64,000 nt of DNA, from positions 28,525,001-28,589,000 of the forward strand of contig OY987265.1 of assembly GCA_963920665.1 (NCBI GenBank). Direction: 5' to 3'. Source of the stretch: Straminergon stramineum (taxonomy: Eukaryota; Streptophyta; Bryopsida; Hypnales; Calliergonaceae). The position numbers and the translations under genes were made by a program. Every line of letters starts with the position of its first letter. Within the stretch, counting starts at the first letter, position 1. Below are positions 12,401 through 23,100 of the stretch, piece by piece. The notes below the pieces were generated by a model, which was given only the letters and a program-made list of their open reading frames with translations, was not told the origin of the DNA and made no database searches.

Positions 12401-13166
12401 TTGCCTCTACATCTTTGTTGGGGCAACAATGTATCATTGCATTTCCTAGGATTATATGAAAATGGACTGACCAATACAATTCCTAACACATGTGACAATT
12501 GCATTGACTTGAGGCCATCCTAGTAGCCCTATTCAATATGGTGAATTTGCAAACATTGAATGTGGCCTTCAACAGCTTGTTGGGGGGCATCCCAATGGAG
12601 GGAAATAGGGTGACATTTGTGACGGTGAACTTCATTGGAAATCCTCACTTGTACCTAGAGAGTTCCTCTTATTCTAATTCTTCTGCCAAGGACTTGGAAT
12701 CCAAGAGGGGTAGAAAGTAAGTATAAATAGATGGTGTTGGGGGGGGGCAATGTTGTGGCGTTTGTGTTGTTTGTGGTGTTGCATCTTGTTTTTAGAAGCT
12801 ACAGCAAACCACACCTCTCTTCAGGACGTCTTGCACTCATCTAAGGATGAGAGCTCATGGAAGTTGACGTAATTTCACAATACAGTGTGCCACAAGGATG
12901 AGGTGATGACCTTGGAGCCAAAAAAATTGATTGGAGCTAGTAGTTTCAGTCAAGTGTACAAGGTCACACTAAGCGACAGTGAGATGGTGGTTATGAAGAA
13001 ATTGTGGAATGTCAAGAAAGAAGAGGGGAGGGGGATCATGGCTTTGGTGCCAAAGTTTGGAAGTCCTATACTAGTTTCCATAGGTTGCAAAGGTGCAGGT
13101 GGAGACCTTTGCAAATGTTGAATTGGTCATCCACAAAATTTTCAATTTGATTGTGGATGTGCATTG
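12400..13166 (+). pseudogene. LRR receptor-like kinase pseudogene, copy 2 (last LRR to N-lobe)
   Basis: A second, more continuous copy of the receptor kinase seen at 1830-4025. It reads a leucine-rich-repeat end (LNVAFNSLLGGIP), the FIGNP cap motif and a polar juxtamembrane stretch with a stop at 12718-12720. A transmembrane helix follows (about 12753-12790), then VFRSYS, then the kinase N-lobe with IGASSFSQVYK (degenerate glycine loop) and VVMKKLW. Alignment with copy 1 ends at about 13166, inside the N-lobe, where the strand switches to an oppositely oriented receptor N-terminus. Stops and frameshifts, plus loss of the catalytic half, make it non-functional. It lacks the TIR element found in copy 1 and so gives the empty site. 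Confidence 0.85.
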
Positions 13167-13464
13167 GAGTGAGAGCGTGGATATCACCAACCAGGTGGCA
13201 AAAGTGGACGGGAGAGAAGTCCAGCACAGTTATAGAACCCTCGGTGCATTTCACACCATGCCAAAAACAAGGAGTGGCGTCCGAGGCATTCCAGTTGCTC
13301 AATCTGTCATCTGCATCCTCCAAAATTTTTTGCTTCCACTGGAACAACACCTGACCTTCTTCGTTGAGACACAACACAAATCCAGACAACACACTTGTGG
13401 ACGCCATGGCCAACAAGAAATAAACCTTGCATAGCCGTCCGAAATCAAAATTCCTCCTCTCCAT
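13167..13464 (-). pseudogene. LRR receptor kinase N-terminus (signal peptide + LRRNT), truncated
   Basis: From an ATG at 13464 the minus strand encodes a basic start and a hydrophobic signal peptide (about residues 11-33). An LRRNT_2 domain follows, with the pattern EEGQVLFQWKQ, RLSNWNASDATPCFWHGVKC and SITVLDFS. This is the classic beginning of a plant LRR receptor kinase that enters the secretory pathway. Identity stops near 13205-13167, after which the frame merely reads antisense through kinase copy 2. The leucine-rich repeats and kinase that should follow are therefore missing. An in-frame upstream extension to 13581 is open but lacks family resemblance, so the start at 13464 is preferred. 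Confidence 0.82.
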
Positions 13465-16400
13465 ATCTGCGATGGTTTCTGGTACTAATATTCGGCGGTG
13501 ACAATTCCTCAAGCCTCTGATGTGCCCATTACTCAGAGTGGTCGTCCAATACGGCTCAGAGCATCCCGATTTCACCAACAAGGAATCCCTTCGTCAAATT
13601 GTGCAAAAAGTCGGGTCATGCACTTCGTGGTTGTCCAATTCGCCAACCTGCACGCCAAACCAGTCGAACAATTACTCCCATAAGAACAGGCTTTCGGTCT
13701 TCTCTGGTCGGCACTCACATATACACCAGTGACCTGTAAAAAATTGAAAAGATAAGGCCAAGAGATAGCCTTACCGGTACCAATCTGCAGGCTCCATTCC
13801 CCTGTTGTTGCACCTTCACTCTCCTATATTCCTGTCTCTGCGCATCAAGAGCTCTAAACCCACCCATAGTCAATATTCGAAGAACCACTTTTACAACACC
13901 GAGGGCCTGAAAATCATGTGAATCACAGCGAGGCAATGATCTGATCGACCTAGCTCCACTGCTGGCTCCTGGTACTGGTCGTCAGCATAGCTCGATCACG
14001 AGTTCCGCAACGATATCAAATGACGGTTCCAAAACTGTAAAAACTGTTAATGGATTGTGCAACCATGGGAGCATTCTTCACACCAGAACACTCGAACACC
14101 ATCGGTTCCTATGCAGCATGTCGAAGAGTTGCTCAAAAAGGAAAGCGTGATTACAGCAGAGGGAAAAGCAGACCGTCACGCACGCACTAGCTCGAGATGG
14201 GGACGCGATCAAAGCACCTGAGTCAAGAACTGGGCTAGAAATGCACCTGCTTCGGCAAGATGTCCTCTCCATTTGCATTGACGTTCATGCAGAACCCTCC
14301 TTCCGACCCTTGAGATGCGGCGCTATTGTGATCTGCAATCCAAGTCCACATGCTGCTCGCCGATGCCCTATATAATGGTCACCACAAGGTTACAACGTTA
14401 ATCGCCATTGCGCTAGAGTACGTGTGGAAGTTTCGAGTATGCCGTCAACTCAAACGGAAAACCAGTCGGAGATTCTGGAACACTATACTATGCTATTGCG
14501 CCAGTGCAGTTCAGGCCTGGGCATGCACTGTTCAAGGTTGACCCCGAATGAATTTCGTACAGTGACTTTTCCGAGCGCAAGCGAGGTAACCGGTTCCTAG
14601 TGGAGGATAATCACGACGAGGGGAAATCCAGCCACCTCCACCGAGTTCTTGCACTATCCGGCTGCCACCTCGACTCAGTCCCCGACTCCGAATGCAAATC
14701 CCTGTTGATTCCCAGAATCTGAAGCTCGGTTGCGGGCTTCGTCCTCTGGATTTGATGACAAGAAGCTCTACATGCATCTTATCACTGAAAATGCCTGATT
14801 GTCAACTGAAATTGGCGAGGAGGCAAGACTTCTGACGGTGTAAATGTGAAGCACCCGCTGCCAACCGTGCAACTAGATAATTGTGAATGCACTGTATTCC
14901 TGGTGTTTGGTTAGAGAACGATTTGCTCCTCGTTCTGGTACTGAATCGTTGATTGTGGTAACGCCTCAAAAAGGCGTCCCTGGATTGTCATGATCGACTG
15001 CTAATGACAAAGGAGAAGGGCTCTTCTTCAAGGCTAATAAGTCGTGATGTTGGGTGATGAATTCTAACAAGAGCACTGAGCCTGGTATGGTAAGCTTGGC
15101 CTTCTGCTCGGAATTCTTCCGCTCTCACTTCTTGGGATAACTCAGTCTGATGAAGCATCGAAACACACTTTAACCCTGAAGAGACCTATCATCGAGGTAG
15201 GTAGCAGAAGATGATCCAATTATTGGATGAATAGGTGGATTCTTTCGACCCAAAATCAAATTGGCGCATTGACTGAATGTACTCGAGCGAAATACGATTG
15301 TCAATCTCATCCTCAAAAATCAAGTGGAGACTCGGACATGGAGAGAGGGTGGTTTGCCTTTCGAGCAATTTCAAATGTGGCCAGATTTGTGGACAGCCTT
15401 GATTGTAACCACTAACTACTGAATTGTGCGAAGTTTTCGGTGGGCTTGTCACGGTAGAATCGCTTCCAACTCGCTAGTTTTCGTGACGGACATCACCAGC
15501 CTTCAAGAAAAGGTCGCTCCCCTGTGATTTCAAGATGTTCAGTATGAGTCCGGTGCTTAAGGAGTAGGTCAACATGAATATAACTCCACCGGCGCTTGGA
15601 TTTATAGATGTGAAGGCGCCTTGACTGAAGTGCCATAAAGAAAGCTTGTAATCAAATCGAAGATACAAATGAACAGCATATACCTTAACACACATCGCTG
15701 AATCACATTAACATCTCTTCAAAGCAGACTTCATAACCACTCCCCAACTGGGAGGCTGGTACAACCCCAGCCCGACTGTGAGCTGGAAACATCCCGAAGG
15801 CTATTTCAAGAAATATGGCTGATTTGGAAATTCCTCATCCCCCCCCGCCCTTTCCCTGCCGGACCTTCCCCTCGCCGAACTTCAGTCGGAGATTTGTTCT
15901 GACAGGGCGTCACTTTTCTGATCCAGAAGTAAGTTTCACATCATTCAACAATGGGGAGGAAAAGTCATCTGTTATTAGCACTTTACGCAAGGTGATGCCG
16001 GGCAGATATGGCGTGAGGATTTTGTGATTGCGGAGGTATTCCCTGATTCGGCAATACATCACCCGAGAGTTGCGGGAAAACATTTCTGGAGGATTAAGAT
16101 TACCAGTACGACTTGTAGAGATACAGTTGTTGAATCAATTTGTCAAGTTTTAACGGTCTCAACTGGATTTTTCTTCATTGGAACGCAGGGTGCATCCAGG
16201 AAGTATCTTAGACCATAGTTGTAGGGAAGTAAATCTTGCTCGGTGAAACCTTCGTATTGTCGATCACTCGTCTACTCCTATTTCTGGGTTGGTGTTTTAT
16301 TACTAAGCTAAAACAATTGTCTAATGCTGCTAGCTAGATTTGAAATGCGATGGAGGAAGGCCTGAGAGAGGAGATGAAATTCCTCCTTCCAACGGGGAGT

Positions 16401-16970
16401 CTGGACATGTGTGAAGAACGAGCTGTCAAATTATTTCGTGGAGAATGCAAGAAAATCCGAACAGATTAATTGCAGTAGGCCTCTTGGAGGTAGGCGACTT
16501 TGGATATCTCCAACATATCAGTTTCCAGAAATTTGAGTGTACGGTGTGCGCTTGATGTTGCTGGAGAGGTTAACTGTGATTACAGACTTCAATTCAATCG
16601 GTGCTTCCTAGAAACGTTTTGTTTAAGGGGGGATCTGAGATCAGGTCTCGATGCCTTGGATTTTGAATCTTCTGTTTGTCTGCCTGGGACTTTCCTCTTA
16701 GCATTTAAGAGGCTTGATGTGAGTATTAAAATTTTTTATCGCTCTATCATCCTGGCAGGTGGAATGCATGTCAGATTCTGTGTAGATGCCATGTCCCTGT
16801 TAAATGGGAGATTCGGAATATGTGACTGTTCTATTGATGACTGTCTTGGAAATTTTCCATTAATTTGTTCATCTGGGTCTGGCGCATAATTCCTGATATT
16901 TCAAGCTATCTTCAGCATGTGTTGAGATCAAAGTGGTAACGGGGGTAATGCTTGTCCAATGCTCCAAGTA
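13465..16970. other. Higher-GC block between RLK N-terminus and dTMP kinase remnant
   Basis: Composition resembles gene-flanking DNA more than the AT-rich surroundings. ORFs at 15815-16027, 16024-16218 and 16500-16889 (+) show no family resemblance that I can recognise. The part nearest 13465 should hold the promoter and leader of the truncated minus-strand receptor gene. The part near 16970 could hold decayed upstream exons of the thymidylate kinase, but I could not find its P-loop. Confidence 0.4.
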
Positions 16971-17076
16971 ATTGCAGCAAGAGGCCGGAGGTTATGGTGG
17001 GGAGAGATACGAAAAGCCTGAGTTTCAGAAGAAAGTCGAGCAAGACTTGAAATCCTCGATTGAAGGACACAGCCTG
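16971..17076 (+). pseudogene. Thymidylate kinase (dTMP kinase) exon remnant
   Basis: The + strand reads AARG, then after one extra base GGYGGERYEKPEFQKKVEQD. This matches the conserved lid/RYE region of eukaryotic thymidylate kinases (plant ZEUS1 type), which phosphorylate dTMP for DNA synthesis. The segment ends at a possible splice donor (AGCCTG followed by GTATGC at 17077). The extra base at about 16986 breaks the frame between the AARG and GGYGG parts, unless translation enters through the AG at 16976-16977 as a splice acceptor. No P-loop or nucleotide-binding exon was found upstream, and no following exon downstream. It is probably a captured or dying fragment. The family call rests on about 30 residues. 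Confidence 0.6.
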
Positions 17077-17546
17077 GTATGCACTTTCATTGACTGTATA
17101 TTTGTATGGTTGCCATGACTACCATATTCGTGTGTTGGTGTTGTTGTTTGCAATTTCTTGATGTTAGAATTGTTCCTGGCGGTGGCTGGGTGCACCGATA
17201 ATCTTCGTACGCCACTCCTGCACATGTTGCAGAGTGTGGGTTGCATACTGTAGATGCGACACAGAAAGGATTCTTGATAATTCCAGATCGATCTGAAATA
17301 AACGAACAATGTGTCAATATGACAACATACACGTGTAGCTCATATTGCCCATATAAATAAACGTGGAAATTGCAAAATTCTTTAAGCAACATACACGTTT
17401 ATTTATATGGGCAATATGAGCTAGTTCATTTGTAACACCAAATTTACACTTAAAATGTAACGAACGTAAAGGAATATTAAAGAATAGAGTTTGCATAGGA
17501 CCATAGAATAAAAAAAATAAAAATTCAAAGTATTTCTATTTGAACA
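17077..17546. other. Intergenic DNA with hairpin
   Basis: No coding evidence is seen. The short ORFs here are chance frames. The stretch contains the perfect inverted repeat at 17336-17423 and ends at the target site of the solo LTR. Confidence 0.5.
17336..17423. repeat. Perfect 29-bp inverted repeat with 30-nt loop
   Basis: The arm at 17336-17364 begins TAGCTCATATTGCCCATA and is exactly reverse-complementary to 17395-17423. The spacer is 30 nt. Copies of ACATACACGT flank or overlap the inner side of both arms. A transcript would fold into a perfect stem, but there is no miRNA family match that I can claim. Confidence 0.9.
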
Positions 17547-18839
17547 TGTCACGACCCTCATGACAAGGCGTGCGCGTGTCACCTTGGTGAGGAAGGGGGA
17601 CATTGCGAGTGACTCCCCAAGCCTTGCAAGAGATGAGGTGAGGGGGACTAGGAGTCCCGAGCGATCAAAGCGTATTAGTGCTCTGATTCGGAAGAAATTT
17701 GGAGGTTTGTGATATATGCTTGGAAAGGTCTCGAGGAGATGCTTCTAGCCGTCCAAAGAACGCGTGATTTGGACTTGTGAGTCAAAAGTCATGGGCGTTC
17801 AAAGGTGGGGGTGTCCTAGTGGCGTCGGGACACTTAAGGGCTAGGAGGGAGGGGTTCATGAGGAATCCTTTCATGAAATATGTCATGTAGTATATCCTTG
17901 GAAAGATAAGAACACAAGGATGCTATATTGACAAGCATTACGAGGTTCTAAGGTAGGAGCCTCAAGTTATGGCCAAGAGAAGCGCCGTGGTAAAGGCGTG
18001 ACACCTCTCCCGGTGGACCCGAATCTTTGGAGGGCGATAACTGTGCGAGTACTTGTCCAAATGGGGAAAGTGAGTAGTCCACCGGCATCTACTCGTCAAG
18101 TAGATGTCGAAAATGGGCTCGCATGTGAGATTTGGAGCCCGGAACGCAAAGTTACGCCAGGTAGAAGTTCAGGAGTCCCAAACTAGGGCGAATTGGGAGA
18201 AATGAGGTGGTCTTCCAAAACCAAAGTGGTTTTGGAAGTCCTCTTTGACATACAAGGGGGGGGGGTCTGCTGAATCCCACAGAGAGTACTATAAGAGGGG
18301 TTGGTCTCCTTCCTCACTCCCTCTTGGAGCCTTGGTGAGTCCTGGTGACTCAAGGTTGGTGGTGTGGGGTCACCACCACTCCAAGGCACCATGGGACATT
18401 TTTGGGTGACCCATGGCACCGGTTGGATGTAGTCCCACTCCTTACTAAGCTATGTTGAGGTGTCCTGAATAGTGAGTCCCGATTAGTGAGGAAGTGGAAA
18501 GGAGTAAATACACGAGAAGCTTAGTATGGAGTTTGGGTGACATTCAAGGGCGATTAGGACCATGGTGAGTAGTGCCACCATGGATCCTTGCACAATAAGA
18601 TGGAAGTTCCGCCCCATGTTACCAAGTAACATGTCCCGGTGTCATGATGGGTGTGTGTGTGCTAGTAGTTCCGGTGACTGGGACTTAGCACAAAGAGTTG
18701 AAATGGGAGATTAACATTGGATGTGCGTGGCATGTGCAGTGTTAGGAGAGTGTAACCCTTGGTGCCACTAAAGTATTAAGTGCTTGGAAAGCATTGGAAG
18801 GTGAACTTAAGGTGGTAAGTGTCACTAAGGGGCGCGACA
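17547..18839 (+). mobile_element. Solo LTR of the Gypsy-type family, 5-bp TSD GAACA
   Basis: It begins TGTCACGACCCTCATGAC and ends GGGGCGCGACA, in the opposite orientation to the LTR at 728-1829 and homologous to it along its length. The flanks are GAACA at 17542-17546 and GAACA at 18840-18844, a perfect 5-bp target duplication. No internal region follows, so it is a product of LTR-LTR recombination. A TATA-like ACTATAAGAG at about 18288-18297 may be the LTR promoter. Confidence 0.95.
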
Positions 18840-18844
18840 GAACA

Positions 18845-20158
18845 AGTTTATTAAGCCAACAAGTTTAGAAAAGAAAGTATGTAATTTGGGAGTTGAGTTT
18901 TCAAAATTAGTTGCATGTTGTAGTTCATTGTCCTATACAAATTGCCCTTCCTTCAAAACTCAAATATTCACAAAGTCTCTTCAAAAGAAAGATCATTTTC
19001 TAGTAAATGCAAAAATGCACGAAATTGTTAGTCTTTGCATTTTAAAAACATTTTGTTCATTTATAAGAGTATCTAATCTCCATATGGATAAAATTAGGCG
19101 TAATCGGATGAAATTTCCTACAATTTAAGATTTTCGAAGAAAACATGAAATTGAAATGCGTAATTGGCATTCTGCCATTCCTGATTGAAAAGCAACTAAA
19201 AATGGGGTTTTTTTGGCTAGCTTGTTTTTACCAAAATAATTATATAAAAGAATGTTAAAAATTTAAAGACATGACTTTAAAAAAATCAAACTAGACAAAT
19301 AGAGTGTTTAATATGGTGAATGGAAAGGAGAAATTTAAATCATAATTTTGGGAGTGGGAGAACATCAATTTTTGAAATTTATCCCCTCAGTGCTCCATCA
19401 ATTTGATTTTGGTTGATTGGTGATTATTAAATTTCAGAGAGTCATAATTAGAATTAATTAGAAGCATTGGGTTATGTAGATTTTTCAAGGAAATAGACCA
19501 ATGAGGGTAACTTATTATGTTAGGTCATATTTGACATTACTCAAATGCATAGAAGAGAATTGTAAAAATAAAAGTATGTGAAACTTTGAATGATCAAAGT
19601 GAAATATTCAATTTTCTAATTTGGTTCAAAATATGAATTCATAGATTTAAACAACAACAAATTGATTTCAATTAATTTTTATTACATTATTTCATAACAA
19701 TTTTTTGCAAATTTTAAAAAAAAAGAGACCTTGTATCCATTGGAGATTAAATAAATATTTTCTTAGGGTAAATAAACTTGGTAAGTAGTAGGTTCAATAC
19801 TTTGCAAATGTATTCTTACTTTCTATTTGCATTACAAAAATGCATCACTAAAATGCATTGGACTTAATGTAACAAAGAATTAAACTATAACTTGGTTCAA
19901 ACTTCAAACCATGGAAACTACAACCTTTTAATGAGATTTATAATTATAATATTTCATCCATTCAACTTTGTTGATAATTTCTTACTTTAAATTTTATAGA
20001 TGCAATCTTAAACCCTAATTGCAAGAGCAGATTTGTTAAGTTGCAATTGTACTATGTTTTGTATATACAATAAATTTGTAAGCAGTGAAATGGTGTAAAA
20101 TATTTTACTTCGAAATTTGTAAAGGAAAATTCAATAAAATGATTTTGTTGTAATATCA
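18845..20158. other. AT-rich upstream region of the permease gene
   Basis: No ORF with family resemblance is present. The 3' end of this stretch must hold the promoter and leader of the + strand permease gene starting at or after 20159. No element can be assigned with confidence. An additional 5' non-coding exon is possible. Confidence 0.5.
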
Positions 20159-23100
20159 ATGATTAAAAATCCATTTGATGGTCTCATTATACCTAAAATT
20201 ATTTCTAAAATAATCATTGATGGACATCGTGATATCTATATTGTCAAGTCAACTACAATGTCAACAATATCAAATTACACTCAACTCAATATTACAATTG
20301 AAGACACATCTCTTCAATCGAGTGTAGACATCTCCAAAGTACAATGGCAAGGATGGACTACAATTGGTCTTATTGTATTTATGTTAATTGCTTTAGTTGC
20401 AGAATTGGCACCTCCATATATGGTTATGATGGGAATACTTATTATTTTCATTCCTCTTGGCATTTTGACTATAGAAGAAGCATTCCATGGATTTGCTGAT
20501 GAAGCTATGATTGCAGTTGCAATTTTATTCATAGTCGCAAAAGGTATTTTTTGAAATGTAATATACAACTTTTTGTTTTTATTTTGATATAAAAACTTTA
20601 GCTAGGATTTCTATTTCTTATTTTTTTTCAAAACTACAATATTTTTCAATATGAATATGACATCAAAATCTTCATTTGATGTAGGAATTGAACAATCGGG
20701 AGGTTTGGAATATGTTTCATCATTGTTATTTAATACAAAGAAAGATGTGATGAAACCAGGTCAAAAAAATTGGAAAACCAAAGATAGTATTGTTTGGGTG
20801 CTTGTAAAATTTACTGTACCAGTGGCTATCTTTAGTGCATTTCTCGCAAATATTCCATTGGTTGCTATGATGATACCACCTATAGTTGAGTATTCAAAAA
20901 AGGTGCTCGATTTCACAAAACAAATAGTCATTTTTGCATTTCAATAATCAAATTTTGAAATATATATTTACTATGCTATAATTTAATTTTGAAATAATAA
21001 ATTCTTCTTTATGTGACACTAATATTTTTGGCATTAAGTCTAGTTCTTAAGAAATTCACTATTAAAAAAATCACTACCCAAATAATTTCAATACCAAAAA
21101 ATGATAATCTTTATTACAATGACAACAATTTTTTTGAATGTAAAATTTATTGTTAACATTTTTATTGCATGCATTTTAGGTAAATATGGCCCCATCAAAG
21201 CTTTTATTACCACTAAGTTTTGCAGCTCTATTAGGGGGTACAATGACTCTAATTGGAGCTAGTACAAATCTTGTAGTATTATCCATGGCAACTAAAAAAG
21301 TCCCTGACTTGAAAATGAATATATTTGAAATAGGTGTCGTCGGCGTTCCTGTAACAATTGCGGGTTTACTTTATATTTTTGCTTTATCTGGGAAATTACT
21401 TCCTAATCGTCTATCAGTACAAATCACAACTTTCAATGCAAGGTAGAGCACATGCATATTTTTAATTTATATAGAAGTATAAATAAATATAAGAATTGAG
21501 GATTATGAAATTCAAACCAAGTCACATATGTTCAAATATCTATATAGTTCAAGTGCACTTTTATTTTTATTTTAAAGCATTTTTCAAGGAATATATATGC
21601 ATTAAGACTTCATTTCACTATTTCATTTCATCCAAATTAATTTTAACAAAGTTGAACCTTGGAACACAAAGCTGGCCACCACGGAAATCATCCTTTTTGG
21701 TATAACTGTATGAATTATTTGCTTAAAAAACAACACCAAAAGCATTTATTGGAGGTCAAACTATTGTGCAAGATCTGTCCTTTTCACACAAAATTCCAAG
21801 AATGAACACCTGCACTTCAATCTTACATAGAAGGATTCACTATCATCATCATCAAACACTTCTAGGCCATTGTGTCATTATAGGGTTAACCCTAGAAGGA
21901 CATATTGGATACTAAGTGTCCAATGGATGACAAAGTTTTCTTCTTTGTAGGACAAAAGTGCAAATGTTCATCCTTACAATGTTGTGTGAAAGGGAAGATT
22001 TTGCAAAGTAGTTTGATCTCCAATAAGTGCTCTTAGTGTTATTTTTTAAGCAAATGATTCACATGATAACCCGAAAGGATGATTTCCATCAGTCCATCAT
22101 TATGAATCAAAATGCATGTTTTTTAAACACAATGAATGACTTCAGGGAATACAGTATGAATCTTGTAATAAAACCAACTTCCTCATTAGCTCAAAAGACT
22201 GTTGAACAAGCTGGTTTGAATCGACAAGCAGGACTTACTCTCTTACAAATTCAAAGAGAAGAACAATCGTATTTAAACCCATCTGGAGATTTCCAAATGC
22301 ATCCGAAAGATCGTTTGCAATTTACAGGGGTTATTGATTCAATTTTATCCTTGACACAACTTGATGGTTTAGCACTTTCAGAAGACGAGGTAACTAATGA
22401 ATTAATGAATGAATTAATGTCATAATGAGATTGGTTTAGAATACAAAATTTGAAGAAATAAAGAAGAATTGTCTTTGTAGGGATTTATATGTCCAAATTT
22501 TAAAGTTTTTTGGAAATATCAAATGATTTGGGCATTCATTTGCAGGGCCATGAACAAGTTGATTTGAACAAATTGAATGTCAATCAATGTCTTGTTGAAG
22601 CTGTAATAGCAGCAGGATCGCCAATGGTAAAAAAACGGGTTGATGAATTACAATTCCGAACTCGTTATAAGGCGGCCATTGTTGCAGTTCATCGTCATGC
22701 TCGGGTTATTGATTGGTAAGACATGTAATTTGTAATACTATAAGGTAAGAGCACCCAATGGTGTCCGTGTACCCAATGGTGTGAGACTCTACAGAGCATA
22801 ATCATTTCAGGCTGTAAATGTAAGTAGACAGTAGAGAGCTTATTTTTTCGGATCTAAAATGATAAGATGTTTACAGCCCAGCTACATTTATGTTCTAGAA
22901 TGAATTCCTGGCCTAAAAAGAAACACCTTTGGGTACAAGGATGCCATTGGGTGCTCTAACCTAATGAACGTTGCCATTCATAGAAAAAATGAATGTTGTG
23001 TAAATTTTTTCACCAAAATTATGGAGTGTAATTTAGAAAACATTGTGTTAAAAAGACATAGTTTCAAATGAACAAGTTAACTAAAGTCTACTTGAATGTG

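Noticed and set aside
13465..13581. N-terminal extension of the minus-strand receptor fragment
   Set aside because: The extension precedes a good signal peptide and is not receptor-like. The start at 13464 is preferred.
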